A stretch of DNA of 61,338 nucleotides from an uncultured Haemophilus sp. (lineage in GTDB: Bacteria; Pseudomonadota; Gammaproteobacteria; Enterobacterales; Pasteurellaceae): positions 1 to 61,338 of the forward strand of contig CAJLFU010000006.1 in assembly GCA_905205995.1 (NCBI GenBank), in the 5' to 3' direction. Below the pieces are notes generated by a model, which had not been told where the DNA came from, did no database searches, and worked only from the letters and a program-made list of their open reading frames with translations. The position numbers and the translations under genes were made by a program. This document shows positions 53,740 to 61,338 of this stretch, one piece after another (within the stretch, counting starts at the first letter, position 1; the number at the start of each line of letters is the position of its first letter).

Positions 53740-53769
53740 AAAAGTGCGGTTAAAAATAACCGCACTTTT
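53740..53769 (+). terminator. Terminator of ftsN from paired uptake sequences
   Basis: AAAAGTGCGGTTA and TAACCGCACTTTT form a stem followed by T residues. Confidence 0.87.
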
Positions 53770-53782
53770 TTTATATTTTTCC

Positions 53783-53821
53783 TTGCCAAAAAACGAAAAA
53801 TCAATAAAATGAACGTTCATT
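53783..53821 (+). promoter_or_regulatory. acrRAB promoter with AcrR-type operator
   Basis: TTGCCA (53783-53788), 16 bases, and TAAAAT (53805-53810) make a promoter. A perfect 14-base palindrome AATGAACGTTCATT (53808-53821) overlaps the -10 element, as expected for a TetR-family operator under autorepression. A second ATTCA/TTCATC half-repeat follows. Confidence 0.8.
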
Positions 53822-53885
53822 CATTTTAAGTGTTCATCTTAAATGACCTTCCTCATATATAACCCTAAGAATTTGATTTTTTATT

Positions 53886-54464
53886 ATGCGACAAGTAAAA
53901 TCCTCTAAAACGAAGCTTGATGTCAGCGAGCAGATCTTTGATGCAACAGATCGTCTTATGGCAAAAGAAGGATTACATCATCTTTCTATGCATAAGTTAG
54001 CCAAGGAAGCAGGCATCGCAGCGGGTACGATTTATCTTTATTTTAAGAGTAAAGACGAGTTATTAGCACAATTTGCTCGTCGAGTGTTCAATAAGTTTGT
54101 TTTGGCGATTGAAGAAGGTTTTGATGAAAATCAACCTTTTTTCGAACAATACAGAAAAATGTGGTGGAATATTTGGCATTTTCTTCAAGAAAATCCAAAA
54201 ATTTTGTCAAATATGAACCAATATCAATCCTTGCCAGAATTTATTGAGATCTGTAAAAAGATGGAACATTCATGCTGGGATCAGTTTTGTATAAAGGGAC
54301 AAGCAGCAAATGTGTTAGCTGATTTAGATCCTCGAATTTTATTTTTGCTGAGTCTAGATACTGCAATAGTTTTAGCCTCAGATAACAAATTTCTCGGTAT
54401 AGCGGTTACCGATGTGGTATTAGAATCTGTCATTGAACGCTCTTGGCGTGCAATTCAGAAGTAG
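53886..54464 (+). CDS. acrR: TetR-family repressor AcrR of the efflux operon
   Basis: This 192-residue repressor has an N-terminal helix-turn-helix (about 14-57; LSMHKLAKEAGIAAGTIYLYFKSKDELL) and a C-terminal ligand domain rich in Trp and Phe. It lies directly upstream of acrA and acrB, with a palindrome in its own promoter. Truncation of this gene is a known cause of raised AcrAB activity in Haemophilus; here the frame is intact. Confidence 0.95.
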   Translation: MRQVKSSKTKLDVSEQIFDATDRLMAKEGLHHLSMHKLAKEAGIAAGTIYLYFKSKDELLAQFARRVFNKFVLAIEEGFDENQPFFEQYRKMWWNIWHFLQENPKILSNMNQYQSLPEFIEICKKMEHSCWDQFCIKGQAANVLADLDPRILFLLSLDTAIVLASDNKFLGIAVTDVVLESVIERSWRAIQK

Positions 54465-54494
54465 TCATTTTATTGTCTTAATGGAGTTTTCCAA

Positions 54495-55691
54495 ATGAGT
54501 ATAACTCAAACTAATAGACCAAAGCGTTCGCACGTTTTCTTTTTGAAATTAGCGTTAGGCGTATTTGTGTTAATTTTTGCTGCAATGATTTTTCTTAATC
54601 AAATGAAAGCAAAAGGCATTGCTGATTTCTTAGCAAATAAACCTGAAACAGCTTCTCCTGTTACCGCAATGACAGTTAAGGCTTCAGAATGGACGCCGAT
54701 CATTGAAACAACCGGTCTTGTTCGTCCAAATCAAGGGGCGATGTTAAGTGCACAAAGCGCTGGAACCGTGTCTAAAGTGCTCGTGCAAAATGGCCAAAGC
54801 GTGAAAAAGGGTGATTTGTTAGTTGAGTTAGATAGTTCCGTTGAGCGTGCAAGCTTACAAGCGGCTCAAGCTCAAGTGGTGTCATTACGTCAAACTTATC
54901 AACGTTATGCAAACCTTGCAGGCAGCGGTGCCGTTTCTCGTCAAGAATTAGATAACGCAAAATCAGCTTATGAAGCACAAGCGGCAAATATTGAGTCATT
55001 AAAAGCAACCATTGAGCGTCGCCAAATCGTCGCGCCATTTGATGGTAAAGCCGGTATCGTGAAAGTGAATGTTGGTCAGTATGTTTCAAACGGTACTGAA
55101 ATTGTGCGTGTGGAAGATCGTTCTTCAATGAAAGTCGATTTTGCGATTGCTCAAAACCTATTAGATAAATTGCATATTGGTCAAAAAGTAACAGCTACGG
55201 CAGATGCGCGTAAAGGTGAAACATTTGCTGCTAAGGTGACTGCAATTGAGCCAGCAATTAATTCTTCAACGGGTTTAGTTGATGTTCAAGCAACATTTGA
55301 ACCAGAAGATGGTGCAAAATTATTATCCGGTATGTTTACTCGCTTAAATGTCGCTTTACCAACTGAGCATAATCAAATCGTTGTGCCACAAGTGGCAGTG
55401 AGCTACAACATGTATGGCGAATCACTTTATATTTTGACCGCACTTTCCGATGAAGATATTGAGAAATTAGGCGGCGCAGAAAAAGCGGCGAATATGTACC
55501 GTGCAAAATCAATCACTGTATTTACGAAAGATCGTCAAGGTATTTATGCACAATTAAAAGGCGATGAAGTTAAAGTCGGCGATAAAATTGTGACTGGTGG
55601 TCAGCAAAACTTAAGTAACGGCTCATTAGTCTCTGTTGCAGATAAAGCGGGCGTGGGTACTGAACAACCTGCGAATAAAACGAATCTTTAA
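54495..55691 (+). CDS. acrA: Efflux RND periplasmic adaptor AcrA
   Basis: AcrA couples AcrB to an outer-membrane channel. The 398 residues show an N-terminal hydrophobic segment (18-36), then the lipoyl half-motifs (VSKVLVQNGQSVKKGDLLVELD; RRQIVAPFDGKAGIVKVNVGQYVSNG) and a coiled-coil between them. There is no lipobox Cys at the end of the signal, so it seems held by an uncleaved anchor rather than lipidation, unlike E. coli AcrA. No tolC is adjacent. It lies 30 bases after acrR. Confidence 0.95.
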   Translation: MSITQTNRPKRSHVFFLKLALGVFVLIFAAMIFLNQMKAKGIADFLANKPETASPVTAMTVKASEWTPIIETTGLVRPNQGAMLSAQSAGTVSKVLVQNGQSVKKGDLLVELDSSVERASLQAAQAQVVSLRQTYQRYANLAGSGAVSRQELDNAKSAYEAQAANIESLKATIERRQIVAPFDGKAGIVKVNVGQYVSNGTEIVRVEDRSSMKVDFAIAQNLLDKLHIGQKVTATADARKGETFAAKVTAIEPAINSSTGLVDVQATFEPEDGAKLLSGMFTRLNVALPTEHNQIVVPQVAVSYNMYGESLYILTALSDEDIEKLGGAEKAANMYRAKSITVFTKDRQGIYAQLKGDEVKVGDKIVTGGQQNLSNGSLVSVADKAGVGTEQPANKTNL

Positions 55692-55704
55692 TTAGGAAAA
55701 GCGA

Positions 55705-58700
55705 ATGAAATTTACCGATATATTTATTCGTCGTCCTGTTTTGGCGGTTTCGATTAGCTTGTTAATCATTATTTTAGGATTACAAGCGATTTCGAAATTG
55801 GCTGTGCGTGAATATCCGAAAATGACCACGACGGTGATTACGGTGAGCACGGTTTACCCAGGGGCGGATGCAAACTTAATTCAAGCGTTTGTTACTTCAA
55901 AAATTGAAGAAGCGGTAGCACAAGCGGACAATGTGGACTATATGTCTTCAAGCTCTAGCCCAAGTGCGTCAATGGTCACCGTAAAAATGAAATTAAATAC
56001 GGATCCGAATGCGGCCTTGGCAGATGTTTTAGCTAAAGTTAACTCGGTTCGTTCTGAATTGCCAAGTGGTATTGAAGATCCAACGATTTCTTCATCAACC
56101 GGTGGTTCGGGGATTATGTATATTAGTTTCCGTTCTAACAAACTTGATGCAAGCCAAGTGACTGACTATATTCAACGCGTAGTGAAACCACAATTCTTTA
56201 CCGTAGAAGGTGTGGCGAGTGTACAGATCTTTGGTGCTTCGGAGTACGCACTTCGTGTTTGGTTAGACCCAGAAAAAATGGCGGCTCAAAACCTTTCGGC
56301 GACACAGGTGATGTCAGCATTATCGGCGAATAACGTTCAAACAGCAGCAGGTAATGATAATGGCTATTTTGTGACCTATAAAAACAAAGTAGAAACTACG
56401 ACAAAATCGGTTGAAGAATTAAGCAACTTAATTGTGACATCAAACGGTGATAAGTTAGTACGTTTACGCGATATCGCTGATATTGAATTAAATAAATCAA
56501 GCGATAGCTCACGTGCGGTAGCGAATGGCGCAGATTCCGTTGTATTAGCGATTAACCCAACTTCATCAGCTAACCCATTAACCGTTGCAGAAAAAGTGCG
56601 TCCACTTTATGAGAGTATCAAAAATAATCTACCGGATGCTATTGAATCTGACATCTTATATGACCGTACAATTGCGATTAATAACTCAATTAATGAAGTA
56701 ATCAAAACGATTGTTGAGGCAACGCTGATCGTATTGGTGGTGATTACCATGTTTATTGGTTCATTCCGTGCGATTTTAATCCCGGTTATCACCATTCCGA
56801 TTTCATTAATCGGGGTAATTATGTTGCTTCAATCATTTGATTTCTCTATTAACTTGATGACTTTGCTGGCATTGGTTCTAGCCATTGGTTTGGTGGTGGA
56901 TGATGCGATTGTGGTATTGGAAAACGTAGACCGCCACATTAAGTTAGGTGAAACACCATTCCGTGCGGCGATTATTGGTACGCGTGAAATTGCCGTTCCG
57001 GTTATTTCCATGACTATAGCCTTGATTGCGGTATATTCTCCAATGGCGTTAATGGGCGGTATTACGGGTACGTTGTTTAAAGAGTTTGCTTTAACCCTTG
57101 CTGGAGCAGTATTTATTTCCGGTATCGTAGCATTAACGCTTTCACCAATGATGACCAGTAAATTGCTAAAATCCAATGAGGCTCCAAGTAAATTGGAACA
57201 ACGAGTAGAGCATACCCTTAGTAAAGTGAATGCAGCTTATGCGTATGTACTTGATTTGGTGATGGTAAACCGTAAATGTATGTTGATGTTTGCAGCAATT
57301 ATCTTTGCAACCTTACCAGTGTTGTTTAAATCACTTTCAAGTGAATTAACACCTACAGAAGATAAGGGCGCATTTATAGCGGTCGGTTCTGCACCTTCTA
57401 ACGTAAACATAGATTACGTGCAAAATGCGATGACACCTTATCAAGAGATTTTAACCAATACGCCAGAAGTACAGTTTGCGATGACGATTTCAGGGGCACC
57501 AAGCTCTAACCAATCTTTAAACGTTGTAACTTTAAAAGATTGGAAAGAACGCTCAAAAAGCCAAACAGCTATCATGAATGAGCTGAATGAAAAAGCGAAA
57601 TCTATTCCTGAAGTGTCTGTACAAGGCTTTGCGTTCCCAGAAATTAATACAGGGGAGCAAGGTCCTCCAATTGGTTTTGTGATCAGCACATCACAAGACT
57701 ACGGTGATTTAGCAAATGTGGCGGGTAAATTCTTAGAGGATATGCAAAAATCCAGTAAGTTTGTTTATACCGATCTTGATCTTAAATTTGATACGGCTCA
57801 AATGCGTATTAAGATCGACCGTGAAAAAGCGGGGACTTACGGTATTACAATGCAACAAATCAGCCGTACGTTAGGCAGCTTCTTATCTGCCGCAACCATT
57901 GAACGTGTGGATATTGATGGTCGAGCTTACAAAATTATTTCCCAAGTAAAACGTGACAATCGTTTATCTCCGGAAAGTTTTAATAAGTATTACATCACCG
58001 CAGCAAATGGTACCTCTGTTCCATTAAGCAGCTTGGTGACGGCTACATTGGAACCACAACCAAGTACATTGCCTCGTTTCAGCCAGTTAAACTCTGCGGT
58101 GATTAGTGCTGTACCGATGCCAGGTACTTCAATTGGTGATGCGATCCAATGGTTACAGGACAATGCGAAAAATACTTTACCACAGGGTTATAACTATGAC
58201 TTTAAAAGTGAAGCGCGTCAGTTAGTACAAGAAGGTAATGCACTTGCTGTGACTTTCTTACTCGCAGTGGTGATTATTTTCTTAGTCTTGGCGATTCAGT
58301 TTGAATCAATTCGCGATCCAATCGTGATTATGATTTCTGTTCCGTTAGCGGTGAGTGGTGCATTGTTAGCCTTAAATGCCTTCGGATTTTTGGGTATTGC
58401 AGGCTCAACGCTAAATATCTACTCACAGGTTGGTTTGATTACCTTAGTCGGACTTATCACAAAACACGGTATTTTGATGTGTGAAGTAGCGAAAGAAGAG
58501 CAGTTAAATCATGGTAAAACGCGTATTGAAGCGATTACCGAAGCGGCTAAAGTACGTTTACGTCCAATTCTGATGACAACCGCTGCGATGATTGCAGGTC
58601 TTGTACCGTTGCTTTATGCAACAGGTGCGGGTGCGGTATCTCGTTTCAGTATGGGTATCGTTATCGTGGCTGGTTTGGCAATCGGTACATTGTTTACCTT

Positions 58701-58809
58701 ATTCGTGTTGCCAGTGATTTATTCTTACATTGCAAGCGAACACAAGCCGTTGCCAGTATTTGATGAAAATGTGAAACCAATTGAAGGTCACATTAACGAA
58801 CAACATTAA
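55705..58809 (+). CDS. acrB: Multidrug efflux RND transporter AcrB
   Basis: AcrB is the proton-driven inner-membrane pump of the AcrAB-TolC-type system. The 1034 residues have 12 membrane helices with two large periplasmic loops, the paired aspartates in GLVVDDAIVVLENVDRH (about residues 397-413) and the C-terminal GLITKHGILMCEVAKEEQ repeat. Length and start MKFTDIFIRRPVLAVSISLLI are typical. It is 13 bases after acrA. Confidence 0.97.
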   Translation: MKFTDIFIRRPVLAVSISLLIIILGLQAISKLAVREYPKMTTTVITVSTVYPGADANLIQAFVTSKIEEAVAQADNVDYMSSSSSPSASMVTVKMKLNTDPNAALADVLAKVNSVRSELPSGIEDPTISSSTGGSGIMYISFRSNKLDASQVTDYIQRVVKPQFFTVEGVASVQIFGASEYALRVWLDPEKMAAQNLSATQVMSALSANNVQTAAGNDNGYFVTYKNKVETTTKSVEELSNLIVTSNGDKLVRLRDIADIELNKSSDSSRAVANGADSVVLAINPTSSANPLTVAEKVRPLYESIKNNLPDAIESDILYDRTIAINNSINEVIKTIVEATLIVLVVITMFIGSFRAILIPVITIPISLIGVIMLLQSFDFSINLMTLLALVLAIGLVVDDAIVVLENVDRHIKLGETPFRAAIIGTREIAVPVISMTIALIAVYSPMALMGGITGTLFKEFALTLAGAVFISGIVALTLSPMMTSKLLKSNEAPSKLEQRVEHTLSKVNAAYAYVLDLVMVNRKCMLMFAAIIFATLPVLFKSLSSELTPTEDKGAFIAVGSAPSNVNIDYVQNAMTPYQEILTNTPEVQFAMTISGAPSSNQSLNVVTLKDWKERSKSQTAIMNELNEKAKSIPEVSVQGFAFPEINTGEQGPPIGFVISTSQDYGDLANVAGKFLEDMQKSSKFVYTDLDLKFDTAQMRIKIDREKAGTYGITMQQISRTLGSFLSAATIERVDIDGRAYKIISQVKRDNRLSPESFNKYYITAANGTSVPLSSLVTATLEPQPSTLPRFSQLNSAVISAVPMPGTSIGDAIQWLQDNAKNTLPQGYNYDFKSEARQLVQEGNALAVTFLLAVVIIFLVLAIQFESIRDPIVIMISVPLAVSGALLALNAFGFLGIAGSTLNIYSQVGLITLVGLITKHGILMCEVAKEEQLNHGKTRIEAITEAAKVRLRPILMTTAAMIAGLVPLLYATGAGAVSRFSMGIVIVAGLAIGTLFTLFVLPVIYSYIASEHKPLPVFDENVKPIEGHINEQH

Positions 58810-58828
58810 TTGAAAATACTATAAAAAC

Positions 58829-58900
58829 AAACCGCACTTTGATTTTTCAAGTGCGGTTTTCTTTTAGATATTAAAAAAGCGAACATGGTGTTCGCTTTTT
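58829..58900. terminator. Two terminator hairpins after acrB
   Basis: AAACCGCACTT/AAGTGCGGTTT (58829-58859) and AAAAGCGAAC/GTTCGCTTTT (58875-58899) are both flanked by T or A runs, serving acrB and convergent loiP. Confidence 0.85.
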
Positions 58901-58936
58901 ATTTATGAAAGTGCGGTCAATTTTGGACCTTTTTAT

Positions 58937-59719
58937 TTAGCCATTTTTATTTTTAGCGGCTTTGTAAAGTTCCATCGCTTCTGGCAATAAGCGTTGTAAG
59001 TTTTCTTGGCGAGATTCATCACTCGGGTGAGTAGAAGCTAACACATCAAGCGCCCCTTTAGAACCACCAGAGGCTTTAGCCATTTTTTGCCATAAACCAG
59101 GCGCAACTTGTGGATTGTAACCTGAGCGAGCCATTAGCATTAAACCTACTTCATCCGCTTCAGTTTCTGCACTACGAGAGTAAGGTTTATCTAAAGCAAA
59201 GTCTTTGGTTAAACCTACTGCTAATTCACTTGCGCTTGAGCCAATAACAGTAGAAAGGGCGGCATGACCTAAACTTGCTGCAATATTAGTAGCCATACCA
59301 AAATTCACTTTCGCTTTACCGTGTTCTTTTAAAGCGTGTGCCATTTCGTGACCCATTACAACAGCAATTTCATTATCGTTTAACTGTAAGGTATCCACTA
59401 AACCTGTGTAGAATGCCATTTTACCGCCTGGCATTGCCCAAGCATTCAATTCTTTTGATTTAATGACATTGATTTGCCAGTTAAATTGTTGTCCAGTTTC
59501 ATTCGCTTGGTCTGCATAAGGGACCATTTTATTAAACACTGCATGAACACGTTTTGCAGTTTTTGATGAAGTATCAATTACACCATGTGCACGCATATTA
59601 CCCATTTCTTGGGTATAGCTACTTGCAGCCTGTTGATTGATAGATGCTGAATCAGCACAGGAAGTTAATACAACACCCGCTAACGCAGCAAAAGCAAAGC
59701 TTTTAAGTTGTTTTTTCAT
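58937..59719 (-). CDS. loiP: M48-family metalloprotease lipoprotein (LoiP-like)
   Basis: This 260-residue protein starts MKKQLKSFAFAALAGVVLTSC, a lipoprotein signal with lipidated Cys near residue 21. The zinc site HEMAH is in VVMGHEMAHALKEHGKAKV, with the third ligand Glu in SAETEADEVGLMLM. The length is close to E. coli LoiP (252). It should act in the periplasm, with relatives in outer-membrane quality control. The precise paralogue (LoiP or YcaL) is uncertain. Confidence 0.9.
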   Translation of the reverse strand: MKKQLKSFAFAALAGVVLTSCADSASINQQAASSYTQEMGNMRAHGVIDTSSKTAKRVHAVFNKMVPYADQANETGQQFNWQINVIKSKELNAWAMPGGKMAFYTGLVDTLQLNDNEIAVVMGHEMAHALKEHGKAKVNFGMATNIAASLGHAALSTVIGSSASELAVGLTKDFALDKPYSRSAETEADEVGLMLMARSGYNPQVAPGLWQKMAKASGGSKGALDVLASTHPSDESRQENLQRLLPEAMELYKAAKNKNG

Positions 59720-59844
59720 AATTAAGTCCTTTTTGGTTAAAGCATCAATATTATATAAGTTTCTTTATTGTTGTCGATATAAAAAGATTGCCTTTTAATT
59801 TTGTACTATTATAATAGTGCAAAATTATATTCTAGGACTTTACT

Positions 59845-61101
59845 ATGACAATAAAAAAATCTCCTTCTTTATTAGGCGGCGCCATGATTATTGCAGGTAC
59901 CGCGATTGGCGCAGGTATGCTTGCAAACCCAACCTCAACGGCTGGCGTATGGTTTATCGGCTCTATTCTTGCTTTGGTTTACACTTGGTTTTGTATGACT
60001 ACATCAGGTTTGATGATCTTAGAAGCCAACTTACATTATCCTACCGGCTCAAGCTTTGACACCATCGTAAAAGATTTGTTGGGAAAAGGTTGGAATATTA
60101 TCAATGGTCTTTCTGTGGCTTTCGTCTTGTATATTTTAACTTATGCTTATATCACCTCTGGCGGCGGTATTACACAAAACTTGCTTAATCAAGCCTTTGG
60201 TTCCGCTGAAAGTGCGGTCGATATTGGACGTACTTCAGGATCCTTAATTTTCTGCTTTATTCTTGCGGCTTTCGTGTGGCTTTCCACTAAAGCTGTAGAC
60301 CGTTTCACAACAGTATTGATTGTTGGGATGGTAGTCGCTTTCTTCCTTTCTACCGCAGGTTTATTGAGTTCGGTGAAAACAGAGGTATTATTCAATACTG
60401 TTGCAAAAGGTGAGCAAACTTATTTGCCTTATTTATTGACCGCACTTCCTGTTTGCTTAGTGTCTTTCGGTTTCCATGGAAATGTACCGAGTCTCGTCAA
60501 ATATTACGATCGCGATGGTAGTCGTGTAATGAAATCGATCTTTATTGGTACAGGCTTAGCTTTAGTGATTTACATCTTATGGCAGCTTGCGGTGCAAGGT
60601 AATTTACCACGTACAGAATTTGCCCCCGTAATTGAAAAAGGCGGCGATGTATCGGCATTATTAGAAGCATTACACAAATATATTGAAGTGGAATACATTG
60701 CGGTTGTATTGAATTTCTTTGCTTATATGGCTATTGCAACCTCATTCTTAGGGGTAACCTTAGGTTTATTTGACTATATTGCCGACTTATTTAAATTTGA
60801 TGACAGCGTATTAGGCAGAACAAAAACCACATTAGTAACATTCTTACCGCCGCTATTATTAAGTTTACAATTCCCTTATGGGTTCGTGATTGCCATTGGT
60901 TATGCCGGATTAGCTGCAACTATTTGGGCAGCAATCGTGCCGGCACTACTTGCTAAAGCAAGTCGTCAAAAATTCCCAAATGCAACTTATAAAGTGTATG
61001 GCGGTAATTTTATGATTGGCTTCATTATCCTATTTGGTGTATTAAATATTGTGGCACAAGTAGGCGCAAACTTAGGATGGTTTGCAAGTTTCGCAGGATA
61101 A
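59845..61101 (+). CDS. mtr: Tryptophan-specific permease Mtr
   Basis: This 418-residue inner-membrane permease of the aromatic amino acid family has 11 hydrophobic segments. It resembles Mtr more than TyrP: SPSLLGGAMIIAGTAIGAGM, TWFCMTTSGLMILEANL, SSFDTIVKDLLGKGWNIINGLSVAFVLYILTYAYI and YAGLAATIWAAIVPALLAKASR follow the E. coli Mtr sequence closely. It is a single gene ending in a hairpin terminator; no trp-related leader is seen upstream. Confidence 0.93.
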   Translation: MTIKKSPSLLGGAMIIAGTAIGAGMLANPTSTAGVWFIGSILALVYTWFCMTTSGLMILEANLHYPTGSSFDTIVKDLLGKGWNIINGLSVAFVLYILTYAYITSGGGITQNLLNQAFGSAESAVDIGRTSGSLIFCFILAAFVWLSTKAVDRFTTVLIVGMVVAFFLSTAGLLSSVKTEVLFNTVAKGEQTYLPYLLTALPVCLVSFGFHGNVPSLVKYYDRDGSRVMKSIFIGTGLALVIYILWQLAVQGNLPRTEFAPVIEKGGDVSALLEALHKYIEVEYIAVVLNFFAYMAIATSFLGVTLGLFDYIADLFKFDDSVLGRTKTTLVTFLPPLLLSLQFPYGFVIAIGYAGLAATIWAAIVPALLAKASRQKFPNATYKVYGGNFMIGFIILFGVLNIVAQVGANLGWFASFAG

Positions 61102-61120
61102 GTTTTCGCGTTAATATTGT

Positions 61121-61146
61121 AGGGCGTATTTTATACGCCCTTTTTA
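61121..61146 (+). terminator. Terminator of mtr
   Basis: AGGGCGTA and TACGCCCT arms are followed by TTTTT. Confidence 0.85.
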
Positions 61147-61165
61147 ATTTTACATAGGAAACGAG

Positions 61166-61338
61166 ATGAGTAACAAAACGAGCGTTTACGATAAAGAAAA
61201 CTTCTTTGCGCTTTATCAAAAACTTCGATCTAACCCAATCAGTCTCAATGAAATAGTGGAAAAGCCGACCATGCTTTCCCTATTACCCGATTTACAAGGG
61301 AAAAAATTGCTCGATCTAGGTTGTGGAACGGGCGGACA
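61166..61338 (+). CDS. SAM-dependent methyltransferase (5' part only)
   Basis: The frame opens at ATG 61166 after a TAGGAAACGAG ribosome site and runs off the window after about 57 codons. It starts MSNKTSVYDKENFFALYQKL and reaches LLDLGCGTGG, the glycine-rich SAM-binding motif I of class I methyltransferases. The substrate cannot be told from this part. Confidence 0.85.
   Translation, partial: MSNKTSVYDKENFFALYQKLRSNPISLNEIVEKPTMLSLLPDLQGKKLLDLGCGTGG

Noticed and set aside
1..61338. CRISPR arrays, prophage or insertion sequences
   Set aside because: No regularly spaced repeats, integrase, transposase or phage structural genes were seen anywhere in the window.

Overview
The window looks like chromosome of a Pasteurellaceae bacterium, most likely a Haemophilus close to H. 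parainfluenzae. The evidence is the very frequent Hin-type DNA uptake sequence AAGTGCGGT and its complement (more than 40 copies seen by eye, many as inverted pairs acting as terminators), the moderately AT-rich coding style, and Haemophilus-like gene blocks such as napFDAGHBC-yggL-trmB-priA, leuABCD-dprA-yaaA-pfkA and acrRAB. There is no rRNA, CRISPR array, insertion sequence or prophage.

Layout. 1-4.6 kb: a partial MFS transporter, the queuosine-precursor transporter yhhQ behind a candidate preQ1 riboswitch, a Fur-box-preceded TonB-dependent siderophore receptor, and rpmE. 4.7-7.7 kb: mutY-yggX-mltC, then tRNA-Phe and tRNA-Asn. 7.9-15.4 kb: serine uptake and deamination (sdaC-sdaA), a membrane metallophosphatase, ybaB-recR-topB, secG and tRNA-Leu(GAG). 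15.4-21.1 kb: an accessory-looking stretch with a sucrose-type PTS permease, three small lipoprotein genes (two of them tandem paralogues) and a two-gene operon that matches the Kiwa anti-phage system (kwaA-kwaB). 21.1-30.3 kb: metH, then leuABCD read leftwards from a complete attenuator with a leucine-rich leader peptide. 30.3-36.4 kb: dprA behind a textbook CRP-S competence site, yaaA, a lipoprotein, pfkA, folA, proB and another lipoprotein. 36.4-42.7 kb: fklB, psd, pssA, an RNA methyltransferase and bifunctional glutathionylspermidine synthetase/amidase. 42.7-52.8 kb: the periplasmic nitrate reductase operon, yggL, trmB and priA. 52.8-61.3 kb: ftsN, acrR-acrA-acrB with an AcrR-type operator over its promoter, an M48 lipoprotein protease, the tryptophan permease mtr and the start of a methyltransferase gene.

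Most of the window is ordinary core metabolism and information processing. The most notable signals are: (1) the Kiwa-like pair next to a duplicated lipoprotein array; (2) a complete leucine attenuator (leuL) with mutually exclusive hairpins; (3) a compact preQ1-I riboswitch candidate whose pseudoknot would use the Shine-Dalgarno sequence of yhhQ; (4) the CRP-S site of dprA; (5) a small repeat with hairpin ends inside the leu operon. I found no system that I can defend as entirely undescribed; the tandem lipoproteins beside Kiwa have no function I recognise.
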